A stretch of DNA of 64,000 bases from Candidatus Neomicrothrix sp. UBA814 (GCA_002296525.1 DBIA01000017.1:62001-126000); one strand, 5' to 3'; shown: positions 42,087-51,603, counted from the first letter of the stretch. Notes: generated by a model from the sequence alone, not told the origin. Program-made: numbers and translations.

Positions 42087-43574
42087 GTGAGCCTCAACCC
42101 GTCTGCCGTGCAACCAAACGTTTGGCGCGTCGAACCACGAGATCATGCCCTGCAAGATTCACGCTCTGGATTTCAATATCGATGGGTGTTGCTCTGGGTG
42201 ATTGGACTGTCGGTTCTGGGGTTTGGTTCTCTGATGACATTAGTAACGGCAGCTCTCCCCACCATCGCTACCGATTTGAACACCACAACAGCAAACGCCG
42301 GTTGGGTGCTCACAGGCTTGATGCTCGCCATGGCTGTCGGTACTCCAGCCGGAGGTAAATTGGGAGATATATACGGTCATCGCAACACCTTTATTTGGGG
42401 TCTGGTTGGAATGACCGTGACCATGATCATGAATTATTGGGTCTGGAACATTGGTACCTTCATCGCAGTTCGAGTTCTCTTTGGGGTAAGCGGAGCTCTT
42501 CTGATGCCTAGTGGCATGGCGTTGTTAATGCACGCGTTTGGTATTGAAGAGCGAGCGAAGGCCGTGGGGTGGTTTCAGTTCGCTATGACTGGGGCGCCGA
42601 CTATCGGAGTTGTCGCGGGCGGCCCCCTACTGGACATTCTGGGATGGAGATCTGTCTTCGCGATCTTTGGCGTGATCGGACTTATCGCAACAGTGCTTGC
42701 AATTGTTGTCGTGAAGCCCATTCCAAAAGGAGAACGATCCGCTATCGATTGGCTCGGCGCTATCTTCCTAGCTTCTGCGACCCTTCTCATACTTCTTGCC
42801 ATAACCCGCATACCCAAGGTCACAAGTAGTGGAGCGTCGGTGCTGACAGACCTTCCCGTCTGGCTGATGTTCCTGTCAAGTTTGCCGCTCTATGTGCTGT
42901 TCGTAATTTGGGAAAAGCGAGTTGCCTCGCCGCTTTTGGATATACGTCTGTTCTCAAAACCAACGTTTGCGCTTCCACTTGGGTCAGCGGCGTGCAACCA
43001 ATTCGCCTATATGGGTGCGTTTGTCGTGATTCCCAGCGTTTTGCAGGGCCCCTATGGATATTCGGTGGGCGCCGCTGCACTGCTGATGGTCCCTCGCCCT
43101 GGTGTTTTTGCCATAGCGTCGCCTCTAGGCGGCTCCTTGGTGACCAAAACAGGCATGCGATTCCCCATGGTTATTGGGTCAACCGCGATGATCTGCTCGA
43201 TGATCGCCTTCGCCTTCGGCAGCGAGCCAGCGAACTTTGGTTTGGCGTTCATTATCGTTGGGTTGGTTTTGTCGGGAGTCTCAGCAGGTATCGGTTCCCC
43301 CGCCTACCAGACAATGGTTGCGAACTCAGTCGAAGACGCTGACCTAGGTATCGCTAACGGCATGAACCAAACAGTGATGTGGATGGGCATGATTCTCGGA
43401 ATCCAATCAATGTTGGCATTCGCCGGTACAGATCTGTCCCTAGGAAGACTGAGAGCAACATTTATCTTTGCAGCTGTTATCGCTGCTCTGGGTTATTCCG
43501 CTCCGCTATTTGCTGCGAGATCACGAAAAGAAGATTTGGCTGAGGTATCTGAATTAGATAACGAACCTGTTTGA
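42087..43574 (+). CDS. MFS transporter, DHA2/EmrB-type
   Basis: The 495-residue membrane protein has about fourteen hydrophobic segments. The family motifs are T-A-L-P-T-I-A-T-D-L near residue 51, G-K-L-G-D-I-Y-G-H-R between helices 2 and 3, and the L-F-G-V-S-G-A-L-L-M-P-S antiporter motif. It is a drug or metabolite:proton antiporter. The start is GTG; no other start codon fits before the first helix. The ribosome site is embedded in an inverted repeat. An enoyl-CoA hydratase gene follows within 30 bases. Confidence 0.87.
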   Translation: MSLNPSAVQPNVWRVEPRDHALQDSRSGFQYRWVLLWVIGLSVLGFGSLMTLVTAALPTIATDLNTTTANAGWVLTGLMLAMAVGTPAGGKLGDIYGHRNTFIWGLVGMTVTMIMNYWVWNIGTFIAVRVLFGVSGALLMPSGMALLMHAFGIEERAKAVGWFQFAMTGAPTIGVVAGGPLLDILGWRSVFAIFGVIGLIATVLAIVVVKPIPKGERSAIDWLGAIFLASATLLILLAITRIPKVTSSGASVLTDLPVWLMFLSSLPLYVLFVIWEKRVASPLLDIRLFSKPTFALPLGSAACNQFAYMGAFVVIPSVLQGPYGYSVGAAALLMVPRPGVFAIASPLGGSLVTKTGMRFPMVIGSTAMICSMIAFAFGSEPANFGLAFIIVGLVLSGVSAGIGSPAYQTMVANSVEDADLGIANGMNQTVMWMGMILGIQSMLAFAGTDLSLGRLRATFIFAAVIAALGYSAPLFAARSRKEDLAEVSELDNEPV

Positions 43575-43601
43575 CCCTTGGACGCAACTGTGGGCAAGAC
43601 T

Positions 43602-44381
43602 ATGTTCATGGCCCTTCAACTTGACCTGCACACGCTTGAGCTTGAACCTGACGGCGAAGTGTTACGCATATGGTTCAATCGCCCCGAATCTCGTAACGCC
43701 CACAATCAACAGATGGTTCAAGAAGTAGGCGATCTATTTATTGCGCTTAATAGCCAATCAGAGTTCCGTCTAGCAGTGCTTGGAGGAAGAGGAAAGTCTT
43801 TCTGTGCCGGCGCAGATAGAAAAGAAGTGCTGTCCGAGCCGGCGAACGATTTAGAAGCCAGGTATCTGGGACAGTTGGGTCGACGCGCGGCGAGAGCTAT
43901 CGAAGATTGCGAACTTGTAACTATCGCGCGAGTGCATGGTCACGCAATAGGCGGAGGCTGCTGCTTCGCTACCTCGTGTGATTTCAGAGTGTCGACATCA
44001 GACGCGCTGTTCTATGTGCCGGAGGTCGAGCTTGGTGTGCCTCTTCCTTGGGGTGCCACTCCGCGTCTTATTCACGAAATTGGGGCAGCTCGCGCCCGGC
44101 AGATGGTACTGACTTCCCAACGAGTAGATGGAATTACAGCGCAAGCCTGGGGTCTTGTTCACGAAGTTGTAGAAGACGAAAAAGAACTGGACTCTGCGGT
44201 CGATAGGTGGACCGAGAGAATTCTTTCTTTACCTGCAATGTCTGTACAAATGTCTAAATATCAGATGCGTGGCTACAGCCAGCTCAGCCGCTTAGGAGAT
44301 CTATCTGAATTTGACGGAGACGCATCAACCCGGGCTATAAAGACCGCTGATGCCCAAGCGCGCTTTGGAAATTTCGGTTAG
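43602..44381 (+). CDS. Enoyl-CoA hydratase/isomerase family protein
   Basis: The crotonase-fold protein, 259 residues from ATG 43602, has the oxyanion-hole segments G-K-S-F-C-A-G-A-D and H-A-I-G-G-G-C. The later E-L-G-V-P-L-P-W-G position lacks the second catalytic glutamate of hydratases, so it may be an isomerase, hydrolase or other crotonase reaction. A TTG at 43578 would add eight residues and leave three bases to the MFS stop; neither start has a clear ribosome site. Confidence 0.85.
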   Translation: MFMALQLDLHTLELEPDGEVLRIWFNRPESRNAHNQQMVQEVGDLFIALNSQSEFRLAVLGGRGKSFCAGADRKEVLSEPANDLEARYLGQLGRRAARAIEDCELVTIARVHGHAIGGGCCFATSCDFRVSTSDALFYVPEVELGVPLPWGATPRLIHEIGAARARQMVLTSQRVDGITAQAWGLVHEVVEDEKELDSAVDRWTERILSLPAMSVQMSKYQMRGYSQLSRLGDLSEFDGDASTRAIKTADAQARFGNFG

Positions 44382-44396
44382 CTAGGCACCGCACGT

Positions 44397-45230
44397 TCAA
44401 TTTTTGGAGTTTCGTGCATCGATCTTTTCAAATGCTTGTTTAGCGGCACGGATTCCTTCAACCGCTCGTGGAATCCCGCCGTAAATAGTCATTTGAACCA
44501 TGATCTCTTCAATTTCTTCTCTATCCAGGCCGTGATTTAGCCCAGCCGGGACATGGAACGCCAACTCGTCGATCCTGCTCAACACTGTGAGTATGGATAT
44601 GACAACGAGGCTTCGATCACGACGATTTAATTCGTCTCGTGCCCACAAATCGCCGAAAGCCCAGTGGTAGGCGATCTCCCCGACATCACCGAGATGATCG
44701 ACCATTGCTGCGAAATCGTCGCTAATGTCATCTGCGCAACGCCCGCCCGTCAACGATTTGCGAACATCGTGGGCTCGAATGCGTCGTTGGTCATCATCTA
44801 ATTCTTCAGCTCCTGACCGTTCGGGCAGGCGGTCAACGCCGTCTATTTGACAGAAACGGTCGGTAACCACGCGACTTGCCTGCATAGCCATAGGGAAACC
44901 TGCGTATGCAGCGACATGAATGATCAGCTCCTCAATTTCGCTTCGTGTTAGCCCGTTGTTAAGACCTACCTGCGTATGCAGCGACAGCTCTTCTGTGCTG
45001 CCGATCGTTGCTAAAACAGAAATGACGATCAGGCTGCGGTCGCGACGGCTTAGCTGAGGTCGGGACCATACGTCACCCATGACGACATCGAAAGCGAAAC
45101 TCCCTAGTGCTCCGTGTTGGCGACGAAAAGCTCTCGCTCCGCGTTCGGGCTCGGCGACCGTGCCGCCCATGAAGGCATCAAAAATCTCAAGGGCTGCGTT
45201 GTGACGTTCTTCGTAGGTTCGGTTCTCCAT
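44397..45230 (-). CDS. Tandem carboxymuconolactone decarboxylase-family protein
   Basis: The 277-residue protein has two copies of the CMD domain, about residues 5-125 and 150-265. Each has an R-R-D-R-S-L-x-V-I-S motif and an H-x-x-x-G-L-N-x-G-L helix. Neither contains a CxxC site, so it is the gamma-carboxymuconolactone decarboxylase type and not a peroxidase. In ortho-cleavage pathways this enzyme gives the enol-lactone, but no partner genes are close. AGGG before the ATG at 45230 supports this start over a GTG at 45269. Confidence 0.85.
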   Translation of the reverse strand: MENRTYEERHNAALEIFDAFMGGTVAEPERGARAFRRQHGALGSFAFDVVMGDVWSRPQLSRRDRSLIVISVLATIGSTEELSLHTQVGLNNGLTRSEIEELIIHVAAYAGFPMAMQASRVVTDRFCQIDGVDRLPERSGAEELDDDQRRIRAHDVRKSLTGGRCADDISDDFAAMVDHLGDVGEIAYHWAFGDLWARDELNRRDRSLVVISILTVLSRIDELAFHVPAGLNHGLDREEIEEIMVQMTIYGGIPRAVEGIRAAKQAFEKIDARNSKN

Positions 45231-45345
45231 TTTTTTCCCTTCAGTGCTCCTATAGACAGTGCAGCACATTCACAGAACAAGCGTCGCTTTGTGCACAAAT
45301 CGTCGCCATGAGGCATGCTTGACCGACGCATAAGTTTGAAGACGG

Positions 45346-47733
45346 ATGGGGGAAATGAAAGGGCTCGAGGGAATCCGGGTAGTTGAAGTTGGTCAAATGA
45401 TTGCCGTTCCATGGGCGACCCGGCTAATTGCAGATTTGGGAGCTGATGTCATCAAGGTAGAACCTCCACAAGGAGATCTTTCCCGACATCGTGGCCCCTA
45501 CCCAAACCAACCCGACCCTTCGCAAAGCGGTCTATTTACCCACCTCAACCTCAACAAGCGCAGCGTGGTAGCTGACTTTGGAGAGGCAAGCGACGTTGCT
45601 CGACTGCACGACCTGCTCGGTGATGCTGACCTTCTCGTTCACGATCTCAGCCCAGAAGCAGCGAACCAGATCGGGTTACACGAGAACGAATTAGCTAAAG
45701 CTCATCCGGCACTGGTGACAGTCTCGGTTACTCCGTTCGGTCGTACGGGACCGTACTCGGGTTGGTGTGCCGAAGATCTCCAACTCATTCACGGAGGCGG
45801 ATGGGGGTGGTTGACACCGGGCTGTTCCGATGAACCTGAACTTCCACCACTGAAACCGGCAGGCCAGCAAGCAGGATTTCAGATTGGATTTGCTGCTGCG
45901 ACAATCGGCCTAGCAGCACTTGATCAAGCGCTGTGCACCGGCAAGGGAGAGCACCTTGATCTAGCTGGGATGTCCTACATCTCAAGCATGCTTGAGGCAG
46001 GTTTCATTAGTTGGACCTATCTGGGCGAGATACCCGGTAGAGCCGGAACAAGAATCCTGAACCCTTGGCGCATCTTCGAAGTAGCGGACGGCAGAATTTT
46101 CATCGTTTGTGTGGAAGATGACCAATGGGCGCGACTTAAAGAAGTAATGGGTTCTCCAGAGTGGGCAGAAATGGAAATTTTCGACACTCAAGCCGGACGA
46201 TTCGAAGCAGAAGATTTACTTCACATGTGGCTAGGGGAGTGGGCTGCGCCGCAACGGGTTATGGACCTGTTCCATCTGGGTCAGGGGAACCGCATTGGCT
46301 TCGCTCCGGTAAACACCATCCAACAAATGTTGGATGACCCCCACCTACGCGAACGAGGTTTCCTCGTGGAGGTCGATCAGCCTGGTCTAGGAACTATTAC
46401 CCTTCCCGGACCCGTAGCTCGTTTGTCAAAACCTTGGTGGTCGATCCGTCAACCAGCCCCTGACCTAGGAGCTGATCAGGACGCAAAGTTCGAACAACCC
46501 CGAGGGAAGGACTTGGTAACCGAAAGTCCGCGATCACTGCCCCTTGAGGGGGTGACAGTAGCTGACTTCACCTGGGTCTGGGCAGGCCCGTTTTGTACGA
46601 TGCACCTCGCTCACCTCGGAGCCGAAGTCATCAAAGTTGAATCTCGACAAGCACCGGACCTAGGACGTCGACTCCCGATTTTTTCAATCAATCACGAGGA
46701 GTCCGTCGACAGCAATGGCTACTTCAATCAGTGGGGCCAAGGAAAGAAAAGCATTACTTTGGATCTCTCCACCCCTCAAGGCCAAGCGTTGGCTAAAGAG
46801 ATCGCCGTTAGCTGTGATCTGGTTGTGTCGAACTACGCAACTGGTGTCATGGAAAAATTCGGTCTTGGGTATGACGACTTAGCCAAAGCGCGGCCAGACG
46901 TGATAGTTGGTGCAATCAGCGGATATGGCAATTACGGGCCCTACCGGCACTACCTTGGCTACGGTCCCACCACCGCACCGTTATCAGGACTCTCGTCAAT
47001 GACCGGATACGAGGGCGGTCAACCAGAAGAAGTAGGCGTTTCCTTAGGAGACCCCGCAGCAGGAATAGCTACAGCGCACCTTCTTGTAGCTGCACTAATT
47101 GCGCGACGGCGAACTGGTGAAGGGCAATTCATTGACACTTCGTTATGGGAAGCCACAGCGTCGAGTGCAATTGAAGGCTGGACACAACAAATCCTTACCG
47201 GCACACAGCCGGACCTGTGCGGCAACCGAGACCCGATTATGGCCCCCCACAACCTTTACCGATGTCAAGGAGAAGATGAGTGGGTAGCGATCTGTTGCTC
47301 CTCTGATAAACAATGGGAGCAGATGGCAACACTCCTGGGTCTTGAGACAGAACAGTTTTCCTCTCAGGCCGCCAGAAAAAGCAACGAAGACGAACTTGAC
47401 TCTTTAATAGAAAACTGGACGGCGAGTCGCGATAAATGGCAAGTCACCGAGCTGTTACAAGAGGTAGGCGTCCCAGCTATGCCATCGCTTGACGCTCAAG
47501 AATTGGAGTTAGACCCTCATCTCAACGATCGAGGATTCATTGAACGGCTTGAGCATCCCTTAATTGGCAAAATGGCACACACCGGCATTCCGTGGCTGCT
47601 CAGCGCGGGCGGCAACGGGGTGAGAACCCCTGCTCCAATGCTCGGTCAACACACTGACGAGATCCTGTCATCCCTCCTACAGTTGGGCCTCCCAGAAATT
47701 CAGGATCTGCGAGATAAAGGTGTTTTGGGTTAA
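45346..47733 (+). CDS. Double-domain family III CoA-transferase
   Basis: The 795-residue protein holds two complete CaiB/BaiF units joined in one chain. The first starts at G-I-R-V-V-E-V-G-Q with G-A-D-V-I-K-V-E. The second starts near residue 399 with V-T-V-A-D-F-T-W-V-W-A-G-P and G-A-E-V-I-K-V-E. Family III enzymes normally work as interlocked dimers of about 400-residue chains, so a fused pair may form a pseudo-homodimer with only one competent or two different sites. It moves CoA between acids; the substrate is unknown. It converges with the reductase gene at 47730 (four-base overlap). Confidence 0.9.
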   Translation: MGEMKGLEGIRVVEVGQMIAVPWATRLIADLGADVIKVEPPQGDLSRHRGPYPNQPDPSQSGLFTHLNLNKRSVVADFGEASDVARLHDLLGDADLLVHDLSPEAANQIGLHENELAKAHPALVTVSVTPFGRTGPYSGWCAEDLQLIHGGGWGWLTPGCSDEPELPPLKPAGQQAGFQIGFAAATIGLAALDQALCTGKGEHLDLAGMSYISSMLEAGFISWTYLGEIPGRAGTRILNPWRIFEVADGRIFIVCVEDDQWARLKEVMGSPEWAEMEIFDTQAGRFEAEDLLHMWLGEWAAPQRVMDLFHLGQGNRIGFAPVNTIQQMLDDPHLRERGFLVEVDQPGLGTITLPGPVARLSKPWWSIRQPAPDLGADQDAKFEQPRGKDLVTESPRSLPLEGVTVADFTWVWAGPFCTMHLAHLGAEVIKVESRQAPDLGRRLPIFSINHEESVDSNGYFNQWGQGKKSITLDLSTPQGQALAKEIAVSCDLVVSNYATGVMEKFGLGYDDLAKARPDVIVGAISGYGNYGPYRHYLGYGPTTAPLSGLSSMTGYEGGQPEEVGVSLGDPAAGIATAHLLVAALIARRRTGEGQFIDTSLWEATASSAIEGWTQQILTGTQPDLCGNRDPIMAPHNLYRCQGEDEWVAICCSSDKQWEQMATLLGLETEQFSSQAARKSNEDELDSLIENWTASRDKWQVTELLQEVGVPAMPSLDAQELELDPHLNDRGFIERLEHPLIGKMAHTGIPWLLSAGGNGVRTPAPMLGQHTDEILSSLLQLGLPEIQDLRDKGVLG

Positions 47734-48821
47734 TCATTTGCAGGGTTAGGCAAACGCCCAACGTACGCAGACGAGTAGCCGGGCGCGGTAGACCAATTGA
47801 TCGCAGCGAGACGTTGCCGACACTCAACCCAAACGTCGTATTGCAAGTCCTCAGCAGCGTAATCAAATGGATCCTGAAGGCGCCTCTCGAGCTCACCGCC
47901 TGGCTCGAGCGGGTGCTCAGCAAGCCAGCGAGCAGCTTGACGCCAAGCTAACTCCGGGTCCACGACGTCCCGATAACCCAAGTCGGAAATTGTGTCTCGA
48001 ATATCGAGCACCCTATGAGAACTTGACCAGCTCGTTAACAATGGGCGTGTGGATGTCGCTACTTCCTGTGGAAGTGACACTATTTCCCAACTATGACCGA
48101 GCTCATCTGCGACGATTTCGGAGATCTGGCGAATGCTGAAAAGATGCTCGTCTGAAACGTTATAAATATTCCCGACGGCGGCTGATGGTCGGTCAACTGC
48201 CAGCAAAGTGGCATGGGCTGCGTTCTCAACCCACGCTTGGCTCTTCACCGTTAGACCACCATCGGGGACAAAGAGAAATGGTCGACGGTCCAGAGCGCGA
48301 CGAACTATGGGCCACTCACGAGGAAGTAGCTGACGTGGTCCATATAACTGGGGGTACCGCAGATGTATAGCTTCTGGGTGAGTCTCAAAGACTGCCTCTT
48401 CTGTTTCGCGAATCCGACGTAATTTCACAAACGATTCCTGATCGTCTACTAGATCAGCGTCTCGTGCAAGTGGCACGGGCATTCCCTCTGGGAATAAGTC
48501 ATCAGGGTTTGCGAAACCCTGATACACACCGACCCCGCCTATGGAAACAAAGTGATCGACTTTTCCCTGAAGTAACTGCGCAAGGTCCCTTAATCGCCCG
48601 TACATCACAACAGCGAGATCAAAGGTTCTGTTTCCTATGTCCTCGGAGGTTTGAGTGACGTTAAAAGGATCAGTATGAATATGTTCCACTTCGGGACCAA
48701 TGAGATCGGTTTCGTGACGTCCGGTGTGAAGAATCGTGACCTGAAAGCCCCGGTCTATTAGCCCGTTCACAACATATGGCCCGGTTGGACCGGTACCGCC
48801 AATGACTACAGCCGTCTTCAT
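47730..48821 (-). CDS. NAD-dependent epimerase/reductase (atypical extended SDR)
   Basis: The 363-residue Rossmann protein has G-G-T-G-P-T-G at 8-14 and a hydrophobic V-I-G-G-T-G start. The usual Y-x-x-x-K is not clear. L-R-Y-P-Q-L-Y-G-P-R near residue 155 and V-S-D-E-H-L-F-S near 220 follow the extended-SDR layout. It is probably a dehydratase, epimerase or reductase of a nucleotide sugar or acyl intermediate; the function is not recognised. It is divergent from the 85-residue gene at 48906. Confidence 0.75.
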   Translation of the reverse strand: MKTAVVIGGTGPTGPYVVNGLIDRGFQVTILHTGRHETDLIGPEVEHIHTDPFNVTQTSEDIGNRTFDLAVVMYGRLRDLAQLLQGKVDHFVSIGGVGVYQGFANPDDLFPEGMPVPLARDADLVDDQESFVKLRRIRETEEAVFETHPEAIHLRYPQLYGPRQLLPREWPIVRRALDRRPFLFVPDGGLTVKSQAWVENAAHATLLAVDRPSAAVGNIYNVSDEHLFSIRQISEIVADELGHSWEIVSLPQEVATSTRPLLTSWSSSHRVLDIRDTISDLGYRDVVDPELAWRQAARWLAEHPLEPGGELERRLQDPFDYAAEDLQYDVWVECRQRLAAINWSTAPGYSSAYVGRLPNPAND

Positions 48822-48905
48822 ATCCCCATTCTCGCGGCTCTGTTCTCAATGAGGTACGAAAAAGTAACTTGATGTACGGTAGTTTTCTCTGAAAGTTCCA
48901 TCGAC

Positions 48906-49163
48906 ATGGGGGTACACACAGTGTCAACCAAAGCAGGTGACCGTCTCGACTTTGATGGTGGCGTTCAAGTCATCGTGACTAAAGGCGGAGAGGGCGACAT
49001 AACACACAGTGCCGGCGGTGAAGGTCTGAAGGTCGGCAAGCGCTACCAGGACGAAGACACCGGAATTGAAGTGTTAGTCACTAAGCCAGGTGACATCACA
49101 TTGCAGTGCAATGGCAAAGACATGCAGCTGCAAGAGCCAAAGAAAACAAAGTCCGCCGACTAA
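48906..49163 (+). CDS. Small beta-rich hypothetical protein (85 aa)
   Basis: I do not recognise this protein. It is acidic to neutral, has one cysteine and shows two similar strands, V-Q-V-I-V-T-K-G-G-E-G-D-I and I-E-V-L-V-T-K-P-G-D-I, suggesting an internally repeated beta-hairpin. The C-terminus is lysine-rich. Codon use resembles that of its neighbours and it sits in front of an operon of enoyl-CoA hydratase and CoA-transferase genes with a 33-base gap, so it is probably a real gene. Confidence 0.65.
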   Translation: MGVHTVSTKAGDRLDFDGGVQVIVTKGGEGDITHSAGGEGLKVGKRYQDEDTGIEVLVTKPGDITLQCNGKDMQLQEPKKTKSAD

Positions 49164-49196
49164 TTCGTCGACATCTAACGAAAAGGGAGGGCTGCT

Positions 49197-49934
49197 CTGC
49201 AGGCCGACTCGGTCACTGTTGCCTCCTCCGCTCAGGGGCGTATTGTCACTATGACCCTGCCCGGCGGACTCTTTGAGACGCGCACGGCGTTAGATATCAC
49301 GCAAGCCTGCGAAAGACTTCAAGAAGATCGCAATATTCGGGCCGTAGTAATTGCGTCTCGCAATGAAGACTTCTGTTCTGGCGTAGCTGAGGATTTTGAT
49401 CGTTTCGCAGTTTCGCCCGACCCAGCGGCTGCTCTCTCTAGGCTACGTATCCCACTAGTAGCGTCACTATCGGGTCAATGTTCATCCGCAGGATTAGAAG
49501 TCGCCCTCGCATGTGACATACGAATAGGAACCCCCCAAAGTCGGTATTCGCTCAGCGATTCGATACACGGCTCGCTTCCAGCTTGGGGTGGTACTCAACG
49601 CCTACCCCGAGCAATCACGGCCGGCCGTGCCGCATCGATGCTGTTCTTAGGAACAGAAGTTGACTCACAAACCGCCCAACAGTGGGGATTAATTCACGCT
49701 ATAGCTGATGAGGCACTGGGCGAAGCGACCAGCATTGCCGACATGCTCTTAACCCGCGGACCCTTAGCATTAGAACTGACCAAAGAAGCAATTCACCGCG
49801 GAAGTGAACTGCCTTTGCGAGATGGACTTCGTCTTGAAGGTGACCTGAACCACCAATTGGCCGCCACCGAAGACCGAGCTGAAGGCTTAGCAGCTTTTTT
49901 CGCAAAACGACCCCCCGACTTTTCCGGACGATGA
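49197..49934 (+). CDS. Enoyl-CoA hydratase/isomerase family protein, probable CTG start
   Basis: The crotonase-fold protein has N-E-D-F-C-S-G-V-A and Q-C-S-S-A-G-L-E-V-A oxyanion-hole regions and A-W-G-G-T-Q-R-L. The first ATG (49251) would remove the N-terminal beta strand (V-T-V-A-S-S-A-Q-G-R-I-V) common to the family. In-frame upstream codons offer only CTG at 49197 before a TAA at 49176, and a strong AGGGAGG lies exactly six bases before that CTG. I therefore favour a CTG start giving 245 residues. It overlaps the next CoA-transferase gene by four bases. Confidence 0.78.
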   Translation: MQADSVTVASSAQGRIVTMTLPGGLFETRTALDITQACERLQEDRNIRAVVIASRNEDFCSGVAEDFDRFAVSPDPAAALSRLRIPLVASLSGQCSSAGLEVALACDIRIGTPQSRYSLSDSIHGSLPAWGGTQRLPRAITAGRAASMLFLGTEVDSQTAQQWGLIHAIADEALGEATSIADMLLTRGPLALELTKEAIHRGSELPLRDGLRLEGDLNHQLAATEDRAEGLAAFFAKRPPDFSGR

Positions 49935-50899
49935 ACGGCTACTGGCTACCCGAAAATCTCAACGACAGAGGATCGGAACTCGCTGCGATCATCGCAAAAC
50001 GAATGAATAACGACGTCCTAGACGGTGTTGAGAAGTGGGTCGAGATGCCAGAGCGACTGGTAGACAACCCGACTCGACCCGACCCTGCAACAAGCTGGGG
50101 CGATGGGTTCTTGTGCCTAGATTTAGGACCCGACGACGGCGCTACATGGGGCAGATTTAAAGACGTCGTCGAAGGAGACGAAGATCCCGAATCAATAGCA
50201 CGAAGAGCACAGGTGTGGAGACTTCCAGTCACCCCGTACCGTAAACACCCTTCCCTTTTACCCCCCAACGATCTTGGCGATTGCACAGATTTTGTTGAAC
50301 CGAGAACTTTAAAGGTCATCGATTTGACGTCGATGTGGGCAGGGCCTCTATGCACGGAGCTTCTCGCTAGAGGCGGAGCTTCGGTAATCAAGATCGAACC
50401 GTCTTCTCGACCCGATGGTCTTCGCTACGGAGACGGTGATGATGGTTCAGGGAACGCACCGATGTTCGTTGAACTCAATCGGTCCAAAGAATTCGCCGAC
50501 ATTGACCTTCGTTACTGTTCCGAGGGAGGCGAATTTCATCAACTTGTCCGCTCCGCTGACCTAGTGGTCACATCGCTGTCACCGAGAGCGAACGAAAATC
50601 TTGGTATCACCTGCGAAAAACTCACCTCAATCAACCCCGACATCGCTGTGCTTTCAATTACCGCGTTCGCTTCACACAGTCCCGAAAGTGACTGGGTTGC
50701 TTATGGAACAGGTGTCCACGCAGCTTCGGGTTTGGGGTGGCACGTAGGGGAACCGCTAACACCAGCATTCTCTTACCTTGACCCGATCGCAGGACTAGAA
50801 GCCTGCGCGGTTGCGTTGAGTCAAGCTATGAGAGACGCCCCCCAATTCTGTCGGATCTCCCTGGACCGGTCCGCCGCGGCGTTTAGAGGACTGTCATGA
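49931..50899 (+). CDS. Half-length family III CoA-transferase-like protein
   Basis: The 322-residue protein has about 125 N-terminal residues of unknown type, rich in D/E and W, followed by the N-terminal CaiB motif L-K-V-I-D-L-T-S-M-W-A-G-P and A-S-V-I-K-I-E-P. It ends soon after the segment around the catalytic region and lacks the long C-terminal domain. It may pair with another chain or be a non-catalytic relative. It overlaps enoyl-CoA hydratase genes by four bases on both sides, so the three are co-translated. Confidence 0.75.
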   Translation: MNGYWLPENLNDRGSELAAIIAKRMNNDVLDGVEKWVEMPERLVDNPTRPDPATSWGDGFLCLDLGPDDGATWGRFKDVVEGDEDPESIARRAQVWRLPVTPYRKHPSLLPPNDLGDCTDFVEPRTLKVIDLTSMWAGPLCTELLARGGASVIKIEPSSRPDGLRYGDGDDGSGNAPMFVELNRSKEFADIDLRYCSEGGEFHQLVRSADLVVTSLSPRANENLGITCEKLTSINPDIAVLSITAFASHSPESDWVAYGTGVHAASGLGWHVGEPLTPAFSYLDPIAGLEACAVALSQAMRDAPQFCRISLDRSAAAFRGLS

Positions 50900-51597
50900 C
50901 TGACAAAGTAACGCTCTCTTTTTCGGATTCCGGTATAGCAACGGTCAAGATCTCTAGTCCGCCACTCAACATTTATGACTTAGAGATGAGAGATGGTTTA
51001 ATTGAAGCGTTCACCGCGACCCGAGACAACCCTGCTGCCCGAGCACTTATCCTCCAAGCAGAAGGACCACATTTCAGCGCAGGGGCAGACCTTTCCGAAT
51101 TCGGCTCAGCTTCGTCGATTTTTGAAGCACGCAGAATTAGATGGGACCGGGACCCGTGGCTGCCGCTGCTCGGCCTCCCAATTCCTACCGTTGCTTCGTT
51201 AAAGGGGTACGCAATGGGATCTGGTCTGGAGATGGCTTTGCTATGCGATATACGCATCGCTGCCGCCGACGCGACTCTCGGCCTACCCGAAACCAAACTG
51301 GGCATGTTGCCAGCGGCGGGAGGAACACAGAGCTTGACTCGAGTGTTAGGCCCTCACGCAGCTTCGCCACTGATTTTGACAGGGCGAGACATTGATGTGG
51401 CAGAAGCATTGGAACTTGGAATTGTTACTCAAATTGTTCACTCAGAAGAACTCGACCAAACTGTTGAGCATCTCGCAATGCAGCTGGCAGCTATTGAACC
51501 ATCAATAGCGGCGAAGCTCCGCAGATGCCTGGCCGCAGCAAACGACCTACCCCTTAACGCCGGGTTAGAACTCGAACGGCAGTTGGCTTCCACTTAG
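50896..51597 (+). CDS. Enoyl-CoA hydratase/isomerase family protein
   Basis: The 233-residue crotonase has G-P-H-F-S-A-G-A-D-L and G-Y-A-M-G-S-G-L-E-M oxyanion-hole motifs and E-T-K-L-G-M-L-P-A-A-G-G-T. It carries a Glu at the first catalytic position but A-A-G at the second. It is shorter than most hydratases (about 260) because the C-terminal helices are reduced. It is the last gene of the three-gene overlapping unit starting at 49197. Confidence 0.86.
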   Translation: MTDKVTLSFSDSGIATVKISSPPLNIYDLEMRDGLIEAFTATRDNPAARALILQAEGPHFSAGADLSEFGSASSIFEARRIRWDRDPWLPLLGLPIPTVASLKGYAMGSGLEMALLCDIRIAAADATLGLPETKLGMLPAAGGTQSLTRVLGPHAASPLILTGRDIDVAEALELGIVTQIVHSEELDQTVEHLAMQLAAIEPSIAAKLRRCLAAANDLPLNAGLELERQLAST

Positions 51598-51603
51598 TGA
51601 AAG

